Below, piece after piece: positions 7,533-13,921 of a stretch of DNA of 16,795 bases. Made by a program: the position numbers and the translations under genes. The stretch lies in the NCBI GenBank assembly GCA_017558425.1, contig JAFYVD010000012.1, positions 1 to 16,795 of the forward strand, read 5' to 3'. The stretch's first letter is position 1. Every line of letters starts with the position of its first letter. The notes under the pieces are model-generated. The model had not been told where the DNA came from and did no database searches. It was given only the letters and a program-made list of their open reading frames with translations. Source of the stretch: Clostridia bacterium. GTDB taxonomy: Bacteria > Bacillota_A > Clostridia > RUG12999.

Positions 7533-8582
7533 TTATTCCATATTTTTGTGAAATTTTCTCATGTTTTTCAGTTTAACATATCCGCAGCAAAGTACGATGG
7601 AAACAGTATATACAACCACTGTCCTTATCGGATATGTGAATTTTTCAGCGTAAATCTCAAGATATGCCATAAGATGGTTTATTAAAAATATAAAGAAACA
7701 ATGTGACAGATAAATATAATAACTTGCACCATCTATGTTCTTCACAAGTTTATTCTCTGCAAATTTCTTTGTTTTTCCCGCAAGTCCGTAAACAAACAGA
7801 ATTGCAAAAACACTATATAGAATGTGAACCTGGTCAAGGAGATATATTTTCGCAAGTGCTCTGTAGCACGTATAGCTCATCACAAGGTCAACTGCCGCAA
7901 GCAGAACAAATATGGCTGTGATGGCTTTAAATCTCTTGCGTACAAACTCACCGAACTTTTCAAAGTTTGCACCGGCATAAGCACCCATTGCAAAATACAC
8001 AAGATATGACGTGAAAAGTCTGTCATTTCCGCCAAATATCAACCCCGGCTTTATAAATTTCAGCACCGACGGCAACAGCGAAAACGCCACCGTCGCCAGA
8101 AGCGACAGCACTATCGCCACAGACGGTTTCATTTTTTTGCAAAGGAAAACCCAAAGAGGCATCAGAATATAAAACTGCATTATCACAGGCACAAAATATA
8201 AATGCCCCACAAGGTCGCCAAGCAGTATATGTTTCAGAATTGCCAATGTGTGGTTTTGCTCGGGTAAAAATTTCAATACAATGAATAAACCGTAATAAAG
8301 CACCACCCATAAAACATAGGGCAGGTACACCTTTGTTATTTTGCCAAGATAAAATCTTTTCAGATCAGGTTTTTCCGCCATGGTGTAAATCATTTTAAAC
8401 CCCGACAGGAAAATGAATCCCTGTGTTGCAAAGGAGCTGAGTCTCCAACACACCATCACAACAAGATATCCTATACTTTCGTGTCTCAGCGCCATAAGCG
8501 GGCGGGAGGAAACGTGAATGAAAATAACCAGCATTGCAAAAAGGACGTTCAGCAAGCTGAGTTCTTCTATTCTTTTTTTCAA
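7533..8582 (-). CDS. Membrane acyltransferase (acyltransferase 3 family)
   Basis: An integral membrane protein of about 349 residues with roughly ten hydrophobic segments, matching the acyltransferase-3 family (PF01757) that O-acylates sugars, polysaccharides or peptidoglycan at the membrane. The first segment contains VIFIHVSSRP, with the histidine conserved in the family. A later arginine/tyrosine-rich stretch (RFYLGKITKVYLPYVLW) is also typical. The protein ends in a basic cytosolic tail (KLKNMRKFHKNME). There is no ATG start. TTG at 8582 is preferred because GAGAGG (8590-8595) is 7 bases upstream; the in-frame TTG at 8588 is only one base from that site. It follows the symporter terminator, with no clear promoter of its own, and precedes the dehydrogenase unit by 53 bases. 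The acceptor is unknown. Confidence 0.87.
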   Translation of the reverse strand: MKKRIEELSLLNVLFAMLVIFIHVSSRPLMALRHESIGYLVVMVCWRLSSFATQGFIFLSGFKMIYTMAEKPDLKRFYLGKITKVYLPYVLWVVLYYGLFIVLKFLPEQNHTLAILKHILLGDLVGHLYFVPVIMQFYILMPLWVFLCKKMKPSVAIVLSLLATVAFSLLPSVLKFIKPGLIFGGNDRLFTSYLVYFAMGAYAGANFEKFGEFVRKRFKAITAIFVLLAAVDLVMSYTCYRALAKIYLLDQVHILYSVFAILFVYGLAGKTKKFAENKLVKNIDGASYYIYLSHCFFIFLINHLMAYLEIYAEKFTYPIRTVVVYTVSIVLCCGYVKLKNMRKFHKNME

Positions 8583-8600
8583 ACCCAAACCTCTCTTTCC

Positions 8601-8636
8601 GAAAAAAGCCGGCTCAACTATATTGAACCGGCTGTT
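8601..8636 (-). terminator. Rho-independent terminator after the PutP-like gene
   Basis: On the - strand an 11-bp stem (AGCCGGTTCAA at 8633-8623 and TTGAGCCGGCT at 8617-8607, one G-U pair) with a 5-base loop is followed by a run of T (8602-8607 read in reverse). It lies 13 bases after the symporter stop codon. Read on the + strand the stem has a mismatch and no T run, so it acts in one direction only. Confidence 0.88.
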
Positions 8637-8648
8637 TCCTTGTTTTAA

Positions 8649-10151
8649 TTAGTCGTCGATAGAGTTATCTGTTGCTTTATCAAATATTGCAATAACTTCC
8701 TGAGAAGGTTTCTTGTCAATAAGAGAAACTACAACTGCAAAGATTGCACAAACGATAAATCCGGGGATGATTTCGTAGATACCTGTTGAGGACAGGCAAA
8801 GCAACCATACGATGTCAACAATTGAACCGGCGATAATACCTGCTACAGCACCGCTGTATGTAAATCTTTTCCAGAAAAGCGAAAGAAGAATTACAGGTCC
8901 GAATGCTGCACCGAAAAGTCCCCATGCATTTTCAACCATGTTCATGATTGCCTGTGCACCTTTACCGCCGTCATTAGCGATGAAGAACGCTACAATTGCA
9001 ACGATAACAACTACAAGTCTGCCCACCCAGAGAATTTCTTTTTCAGAAGCATTTTTTCTGATAAGGGGTTTGTAGATGTCACTTGTGAAGGATGAAGATG
9101 CAACAAGAAGCTGAGAGTCAGCAGTTGACATTGAAGCTGCAATGATTGCTGCAAGGAGGATACCTGCAACAAATCCGGGGAAGAGAATTCTTGCGAGCTG
9201 AATGAATACCAGTTTCTGGTTACCTGCTGTAAGAAGTTCTTCGCCAACCAGCATTCTGCCGAGGTACGCAATCATAATTGCTGCAAGGAGGGAAATTACA
9301 ACCCAGATAATTGCAACGATTGCACTCTTTTTAACCATTGAGGGTTTTTCAATGGACATAAATCTTACGATAATGTGAGGCATACCAAAGTATCCGAGAC
9401 CCCATCCGAGACCTGAAAGGATTTCTTTCCAACTTGCGCCGAAAAGGTTTGTTGTGAAAGCACATTCAACTGTGTTTCCGCCTTCAACATAAGAATAAAC
9501 CTGGTTGAGTGAGGATGTATCAAGAGTTTTTGTTGCAACAATAACAATCGGAACTGCCATAAGTGCAACAAGCATCAGGATACCCTGGAAGAAGTCTGTC
9601 CAGCAAACAGCTTTGAAGCCGCCGAGGAATGTGTAAATAAGAATGATTGCTGCAAAAATAATCATTGCCGCGTCATCGCCGAGGCTCGGGAAAAGTGTTG
9701 TGAACACTGTTGTCCCTGCAGAGAACGCAGAAGCAACATAAATTGTGAAGCTTATCAAAAATACGATAGCACAAACAATTTTAAGAACAGAGCTTTTCGC
9801 CATAAATCTGTTTGTGAGGTACTGAGGAACTGTAATCGCATCGCCCGAAGCTGCAGAGAATTTTCTCAGTCTTTTCGCAACGATAATCCAGTTAGCCGCA
9901 GTACCGATTGCAAGGCCGATACCAATCCAAGCCTGACCGAGACCAAACGCAAGAATGCTACCCGGCAGACCCATTAAAAGCCAAGCACTCATGTCAGATG
10001 CCTGTGCGCTGAGAGCTGTTACCCACGGACCCATGCTGCGTCCGCCAAGAAAATATTCTTTTTCGCCCTGGTTTTTGGATTTGATAAAGAACCAGAAACC
10101 AATGGCAAGCATTGCTACGAAATAAAGTACAAATGCTATAATTTCACCCAT
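8649..10151 (-). CDS. putP: Sodium/proline symporter (SSS family, PutP-like)
   Basis: A 500-residue membrane carrier of the sodium:solute symporter family, almost the same length as E. coli PutP (502). It has about 13 membrane segments. Characteristic stretches are YFLGGRSMGPWVTALSAQ (33-50), ASDMSAWLLMGLPG (51-64) with the sodium-site aspartate Asp53, FTIYVASAFSAGTTVF, IYTFLGGFKAVCWTDFFQG and AAIIAASMSTADSQLLVASSSF, where the Ser/Thr-rich part matches the second sodium-contact region. The similarity is specifically to proline carriers and not to glucose or pantothenate carriers, but substrate range cannot be fixed from sequence. It is a single-gene unit with its own promoter (10195-10223) and terminator. 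AAGGAG precedes the ATG by about 8 bases. A TetR gene lies directly upstream, and a 40-bp palindrome touches the promoter, suggesting local control. It could use the sodium gradient made by the nearby oad system. Confidence 0.93.
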   Translation of the reverse strand: MGEIIAFVLYFVAMLAIGFWFFIKSKNQGEKEYFLGGRSMGPWVTALSAQASDMSAWLLMGLPGSILAFGLGQAWIGIGLAIGTAANWIIVAKRLRKFSAASGDAITVPQYLTNRFMAKSSVLKIVCAIVFLISFTIYVASAFSAGTTVFTTLFPSLGDDAAMIIFAAIILIYTFLGGFKAVCWTDFFQGILMLVALMAVPIVIVATKTLDTSSLNQVYSYVEGGNTVECAFTTNLFGASWKEILSGLGWGLGYFGMPHIIVRFMSIEKPSMVKKSAIVAIIWVVISLLAAIMIAYLGRMLVGEELLTAGNQKLVFIQLARILFPGFVAGILLAAIIAASMSTADSQLLVASSSFTSDIYKPLIRKNASEKEILWVGRLVVVIVAIVAFFIANDGGKGAQAIMNMVENAWGLFGAAFGPVILLSLFWKRFTYSGAVAGIIAGSIVDIVWLLCLSSTGIYEIIPGFIVCAIFAVVVSLIDKKPSQEVIAIFDKATDNSIDD

Positions 10152-10194
10152 GATTTTTTCTCCTTTTCATGTATAAATTTTCAATATGCATATC

Positions 10195-10223
10195 ATTATA
10201 CCACATAAATTTACAAAAATCAA
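10195..10223 (-). promoter_or_regulatory. putP: Sigma-A type promoter of the PutP-like gene
   Basis: On the - strand TTGATT (10218-10223) and a perfect TATAAT (10195-10200) are separated by exactly 17 bases, and TGG before the -10 gives a TG-N extension. The start site would fall near 10188, leaving a leader of about 37 bases before the ATG at 10151. The palindrome at 10225-10264 begins one base upstream of the -35 element. Confidence 0.8.
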
Positions 10224-10224
10224 T

Positions 10225-10264
10225 AGAGAACTGAGTATAGACTATAGTCTGTACTCAGTTCTCT
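10225..10264. repeat. 40-bp near-perfect palindrome upstream of the putP promoter
   Basis: Outer arms AGAGAACTGAGTA (10225-10237) and TACTCAGTTCTCT (10252-10264) are exact complements. The centre AGACTATAGTCT (10239-10250) is itself a perfect palindrome. Only the pair 10238/10251 (T and G) breaks the symmetry. It starts one base behind the -35 element and lies between the TetR stop and the putP promoter. It could be an operator, the tetR-end hairpin terminator, or both. Neither strand has a clean T run directly after it, which weakens the pure-terminator reading. The rest of the gap (10265-10315) holds only a weak TTCAGC/GCTGAA hairpin. Confidence 0.85.
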
Positions 10265-10315
10265 TGTTTTGCTTGCTATTTTATTAATTTCAGCTAATTT
10301 TAAGGCTGAACGATT

Positions 10316-10891
10316 TTATAAACGTATTTTAGACAAAAACATAGGCATGAGGTCTGCGGCATATCTTCTGAGTGAATATTCCCCATTGCAAAGGCACCAG
10401 TCGTACATCAGTGCCCTTTCGCAAAGTGCGTACATTTTCACAATCTCATTCGCAGCCATATCGGTTCTTATCTCGTTTTTTTGTTGTCCTTCAGAAATTA
10501 TCTGCTTTAAAAGTTTATAATAAACCCTGCTTCTGTCCAGCAGATGCTTGTCCCCTTTTGTAACAAGTTGAGTGGACAAAAGTCTTGAAAGCAGGCTGAT
10601 CGAAATGCTGTCCTCAATCATCCCAAAAAGCTCCTGATTCAGGAAAATCAATTTGTCAAATGTATTCATATCATCAGGAATTTCAAGTTCTTCATACTTT
10701 TCATCAAACAGATAGGACAGCGAACCAAGCAGAGCGTCCTTGCCTTCAAAATAATGATAGAACGAACCTTTAGAGGTTCCCGATTCTTCAATTATTTCCT
10801 CAACCGTCGTGTCATCATAACCCTGCTGATAAAAAAGTTTCCACGCCGCAGAAACTATTTTACTTTTAGTGTTTTTTGAGGTTTTTTTCAT
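10316..10891 (-). CDS. TetR-family transcriptional regulator
   Basis: A 191-residue repressor-type protein. Residues about 9-56 form the TetR helix-turn-helix (KIVSAAWKLFYQQGYDDTTV, then EEIIEESGTSKGSFYHYFEGKDALL), with the family-typical TSKGSFYHYF recognition-helix segment. The remaining ~130 residues form a helical ligand/dimer domain without a recognisable ligand signature. It contains several cysteines and aromatic residues near the C-terminus (YALCERALMYDWCLCNGEY). Its ATG lies 3 bases after the transporter stop, and its AGAGG ribosome binding site is inside that gene, so it is the last gene of the epimerase-RpiR-transporter operon. Targets could be its own operon, the downstream putP promoter with its palindrome, or distant genes; the sequence does not decide this. 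Confidence 0.93.
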   Translation of the reverse strand: MKKTSKNTKSKIVSAAWKLFYQQGYDDTTVEEIIEESGTSKGSFYHYFEGKDALLGSLSYLFDEKYEELEIPDDMNTFDKLIFLNQELFGMIEDSISISLLSRLLSTQLVTKGDKHLLDRSRVYYKLLKQIISEGQQKNEIRTDMAANEIVKMYALCERALMYDWCLCNGEYSLRRYAADLMPMFLSKIRL

Positions 10892-10894
10892 AAT

Positions 10895-12067
10895 TTATGC
10901 CTCTTTCTTTTTAAATGCAAGTCCCGAAAGGATTGCTATTGAAATAACCGAAATTACCACCCAGGAAATATACATGGGCGAATAACCCCAGTTTTTTATC
11001 ATTATACCAAAAACCAGTGAACCGATTCCGGCACCGCCGTATGTTGCAAAGTCCATAAGTCCGCTCACCGACGCCACGTTGCCCGTCTGCGCATATCTGA
11101 TGGGGTAAATTGACAGAATGGATGTGTTTATCACAGACACAAGAGCATAAATCATACTCAGCGAAACCACCGCCAGAACAGGCGATTTTATGTCAAAGCA
11201 AAGCGGTAGTATAAACAGTGCACAAAGTGTAAATGCCAGAACGGAAACGATATGCTCGTGCTCTTTGCACATTTTGAAAAGTGCAGGATAAATAAGTCTG
11301 CCAACAAAGCCTATCAGCGGAATAAACAGCACAAAATTGGCACTGTCACCAAGATTGATGCCGAAACAATCCACAAAATAAACAGTCATCCAAAGGCTGA
11401 TGTTATCTTTAATCACACCGTGCAGAAGAGCAGGTATAATTATCAGCAGAATTTCTTTGTTTTTCAAAAGTCCAAAAACCGAAATGTGTTTTTTCTCGGT
11501 TTTAGCTTCAGGAATTATATTCTTTGTCGAAAGCAGCACCGCGCCGCTCATTACAAGCGTAATTCCGCCCGGAATGAGAAATGCAAAATTCACACCGAGA
11601 TTATCCACCACCCAGGTGTTAAGCACAATACCCACGATGTTCCCTGTCGCAACCGATGTTACCATATAGGAAACCATTTTCTTTGCTTTTTCTTCGGGAT
11701 AAATTTCGGACACTACGCAAAGCACCGAGCTCCAGAGCATTGACTGCGCAAAAGCATTCGCGCCCCACAGAAGCACAATTCCCCAGAACGGAGGAAGCAC
11801 GCCGATACAAAGGTTGCTGACACTTGCTATAACAAGTCCCGTACATATCATTTTATAAGGCGCAACCTTGTCGCCAAGTCCGCCGTTAATCAGTCTGCCG
11901 CAGGCATAAATCACCGAAAACACGCTTCCCAGAAGTCCTATCTGTGCCGTATCCGCTATTCCAAGGTCCACAAACACAGGGGCAGCAACCGACAGGTTAA
12001 GTCTGGCTATGTAGATTGCAGTATATGCAAGATATACAATTGCAAAAATTATACTTTTCTTTTTCAT
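10895..12067 (-). CDS. Major facilitator transporter, organophosphate:phosphate antiporter (OPA)-like
   Basis: A membrane transporter of about 390 residues with 12 hydrophobic segments in two halves of six, separated by a cytosolic loop with IIPEAKTEKKHISVFG. Features shared with the GlpT/UhpT (OPA) branch are YIARLNLSVAAP in the first segment, with an arginine at the position expected to contact phosphate, GRLINGGLGDK after the second, and VIKDNISLWMTVYF opening the second half. OPA members exchange sugar phosphates or glycerol phosphate for phosphate, and some act as sensors. Pairing with an RpiR regulator and an isomerase-like protein fits a sugar phosphate or related anion, but specificity is inferred. 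The upstream GTG at 12076 lies in the AGGTGA ribosome binding site, so I prefer ATG 12067. The RpiR stop is 9 bases upstream. Confidence 0.87.
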   Translation of the reverse strand: MKKKSIIFAIVYLAYTAIYIARLNLSVAAPVFVDLGIADTAQIGLLGSVFSVIYACGRLINGGLGDKVAPYKMICTGLVIASVSNLCIGVLPPFWGIVLLWGANAFAQSMLWSSVLCVVSEIYPEEKAKKMVSYMVTSVATGNIVGIVLNTWVVDNLGVNFAFLIPGGITLVMSGAVLLSTKNIIPEAKTEKKHISVFGLLKNKEILLIIIPALLHGVIKDNISLWMTVYFVDCFGINLGDSANFVLFIPLIGFVGRLIYPALFKMCKEHEHIVSVLAFTLCALFILPLCFDIKSPVLAVVSLSMIYALVSVINTSILSIYPIRYAQTGNVASVSGLMDFATYGGAGIGSLVFGIMIKNWGYSPMYISWVVISVISIAILSGLAFKKKEA

Positions 12068-12076
12068 TTTTCTCAC

Positions 12077-12925
12077 CTAATATCTTATTGAATTTATAAG
12101 TTCTCTTGTTTTAACCGAGCGTTCATACGCTTCTTCGTAATCTTTCGCCGACAAAGCCACCGTTATGGTATCAATCACGCTAAAATGCGCAATTCTCGCC
12201 GACGTCGCCTCAACAGGATACTGAATTTCGTCCGAAAAAATTTCTATCGGCAAATCGCAAGCCTTTGCAATTGGACTGTCTGCAAAACTTGTTATACAAA
12301 CGGTTTTTGCACCATTTTCCGCCGCAAGTTTTAACGCATCCACCGTCGCAACGGTCCTCCCGCTGTGCGAAATCCCGATTGCCACGTCCCCTTTTTTCAC
12401 ATTCATCGCAGACGTTTTCATAAACACCACATCGGTAAAACTTGTGGCATTATATCCGAGATTCATCAATCTGTACTGAAAATCGTTCACCACTACAGCC
12501 GACGTACCAACTCCGTAAATATAAACGTTTTTCGCATCCGCAAGCAAATCCACCACCGCCTGCAACGCCTGTCTGTCAATCTTTTCCGCTGTATCGTGCA
12601 ACGTTTTCACATTTGCCGAAAACACCTTGTCAAGAATGTCGCTGGCGTTATCTTCAGGGTAAATGTAGGGCACAAAATTCAGTTTTTTATTTTTCGAAAG
12701 CTCCACCGCAAGGCTGAGCTTGAGCTTGGAAAATCCGTCAAACCCCGCCGTTTTGCAGAAACGAACTATTGCAGATTTCGCACATCCCGCGATACTTGCC
12801 AGCTCGTCCGCCGTCAGATTCACCGTTTTTTCGCTGTTTTTCAAAACAAAATCTGCAATTTTCTTTTCTGTTTTGGTGAAACGCTCGTATTTACTTTTAA
12901 TGGAATGTAAACAAGCTTTTTCCAA
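12077..12925 (-). CDS. RpiR-family regulator with SIS domain
   Basis: A regulator of about 282 residues. The N-terminal helix-turn-helix region, residues about 1-77, includes RFTKTEKKIADFVLKNSEK and ELASIAGCAKSAIVRFCKTAGF, typical of RpiR. The C-terminal SIS (sugar isomerase) domain contains VYIYGVGTSAVVVNDFQYRL (GVGTSA at 138-143) and IGISHSGRTVATVDAL (SHSGRT at 186-191), the phosphosugar-binding loop. RpiR proteins sense sugar phosphates, so the operon probably handles one. No ATG fits. I chose TTG 12925 because GGAGGG (12931-12936) is 5 bases upstream and the similarity begins right after it; an in-frame TTG at 12961 would lie inside the upstream gene and add 12 non-matching residues. The start is one base after the upstream stop. 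It probably represses or activates the promoter at 13843-13871. Confidence 0.92.
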   Translation of the reverse strand: MEKACLHSIKSKYERFTKTEKKIADFVLKNSEKTVNLTADELASIAGCAKSAIVRFCKTAGFDGFSKLKLSLAVELSKNKKLNFVPYIYPEDNASDILDKVFSANVKTLHDTAEKIDRQALQAVVDLLADAKNVYIYGVGTSAVVVNDFQYRLMNLGYNATSFTDVVFMKTSAMNVKKGDVAIGISHSGRTVATVDALKLAAENGAKTVCITSFADSPIAKACDLPIEIFSDEIQYPVEATSARIAHFSVIDTITVALSAKDYEEAYERSVKTRELINSIRY

Positions 12926-12926
12926 A

Positions 12927-13784
12927 TTAACCCTCCATTTTGCCGACAAGGTGTTTACCAACTTTAACCCCGTATTTCATCATATCAAACAACAGTTCTT
13001 CGGGCAGTTTACCAAGGCAATGCACAAGCTCAAGGTTAAATACGCCGTTATATTCCTGCTTTTTCAGCGTCGACATAATGTTATCCCAGTTAAAAGCGCC
13101 GACATAGGGCATCTGATGCATATCGCCTTTGTAGTCATTATCGTGAACGTGGAGACATCCGATATATTCCTTTTTTACAGCAAGCAGAAATTCCTCAGGC
13201 TCATATCCCGTCAATGCCGCATGTCCGATATCTATACATCCTGTGAACCACTTTGAACCAAGTCTGTCAATCATCGCATTCAGCTTTTCGGGAGAGCCGA
13301 TTCGCTCTCTTGAATAGCAGTTGCGTTTTGTATCGCGTACAGGAAGGTTTTCCACCGCAATTTTTATGCCGAATTTTTCCGCATATGGTTCAAGTGTTTT
13401 ATAATATTGATAGTTGTATTCGTCGTTATCAACATCAAGCGGTGTATTAACAGCGTGAACAACAATCATTTCAGCTCCAATTATCGCCGACGCTTCCATT
13501 GAGCGAACAACAACATCATAATTGTGTTCCGAAACATCCATTTTCTGGCCATATTCAAATGCAAACGGAGCGTGAGTCTGCACTATATCAAGCCCGTTTT
13601 CCTCAATGCACGCCTTGATTTTATACGCATAGTCCTTGTATTCATCATTTAAAATAGGCTCGTCGTGCGGTATACTGCAATATGTAAAATCAACCGCATC
13701 ATAACCCGCCTCTTTTATCATTTCAATTGCCTTGAAATCCCCTACCTTTTTGCGAATCCCAAGTGTTTCAACCGATATTTTCAT
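12927..13784 (-). CDS. Sugar phosphate isomerase/epimerase-like TIM-barrel protein
   Basis: A 285-residue protein of the xylose-isomerase-like TIM-barrel family (PF01261), which includes tagatose/psicose epimerases, inosose dehydratase and hydroxypyruvate isomerase. The metal-binding residues can be placed: Glu145 in IAVENLP, Asp185 and His188 in CIDIGHA, His212/His214 in CLHVHDND, and Glu252 in FNLELVH. Two acidic and two histidine contacts for a divalent metal are therefore present, and the protein should be active. The exact substrate cannot be read from sequence. It is first in an operon with RpiR, an OPA-type transporter and TetR genes, which suggests it acts on the transported or sensed phosphosugar. 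ATG 13784 has an AAAGGGG site 7 bases upstream, at the end of a leader that carries repeated AGAACAA elements. Confidence 0.88.
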   Translation of the reverse strand: MKISVETLGIRKKVGDFKAIEMIKEAGYDAVDFTYCSIPHDEPILNDEYKDYAYKIKACIEENGLDIVQTHAPFAFEYGQKMDVSEHNYDVVVRSMEASAIIGAEMIVVHAVNTPLDVDNDEYNYQYYKTLEPYAEKFGIKIAVENLPVRDTKRNCYSRERIGSPEKLNAMIDRLGSKWFTGCIDIGHAALTGYEPEEFLLAVKKEYIGCLHVHDNDYKGDMHQMPYVGAFNWDNIMSTLKKQEYNGVFNLELVHCLGKLPEELLFDMMKYGVKVGKHLVGKMEG

Positions 13785-13796
13785 ATTTCTACCCCT

Positions 13797-13838
13797 TTTT
13801 TAGAACAAAGTTCTGTTTTTCAGTTATTTTTAGAACAA
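13797..13838. promoter_or_regulatory. Paired TTTTTAGAACAA elements, candidate operator
   Basis: The 12-base sequence TTTTTAGAACAA occurs at 13797-13808 and again at 13827-13838, exactly 30 bases apart (about three helical turns). The first copy extends to an inverted repeat AGAAC-AAA-GTTCT (13802-13814); the second has only the left arm intact. The copies cover the predicted start site (near 13836) and the early leader of the epimerase operon, a position suited to repression. The operon's own RpiR or TetR protein is the obvious candidate binder, by inference only. Confidence 0.55.
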
Positions 13839-13842
13839 GTTT

Positions 13843-13871
13843 ATAATACCATATTTTCCGTATGTTGTCAA
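13843..13871 (-). promoter_or_regulatory. Near-consensus sigma-A promoter of the epimerase-RpiR operon
   Basis: On the - strand a perfect TTGACA (13866-13871) and TATTAT (13843-13848) are 17 bases apart, with TGG giving a TG-N extension before the -10. The start site would be near 13836, leaving a leader of about 52 bases to the ATG at 13784. A promoter this strong usually needs repression, which fits the repeats just downstream. Confidence 0.85.
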
Positions 13872-13884
13872 CTTTCTTTTAACG

Positions 13885-13914
13885 AAAAACCCCGGACTGA
13901 AGTTCAGTCCGGGG
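13885..13914 (-). terminator. Rho-independent terminator after oadA
   Basis: On the - strand a 10-bp GC-rich stem (CCCCGGACTG / CAGTCCGGGG) with an AACTT loop is followed by TTTTT (13885-13889 in reverse). It lies 7 bases after the oadA stop and separates the decarboxylase operon from the epimerase promoter. Confidence 0.93.
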
Positions 13915-13921
13915 CAATATA

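Noticed and set aside
11252..11743. A 163-codon open frame on the + strand inside the transporter gene.
   Set aside because: It is the antisense shadow of a membrane-protein gene; no ribosome binding site or similarity was seen.
12720..13256. A 178-codon open frame on the + strand across the RpiR/epimerase junction.
   Set aside because: It is antisense to two well-supported genes, spans their junction, and shows no recognisable motif.
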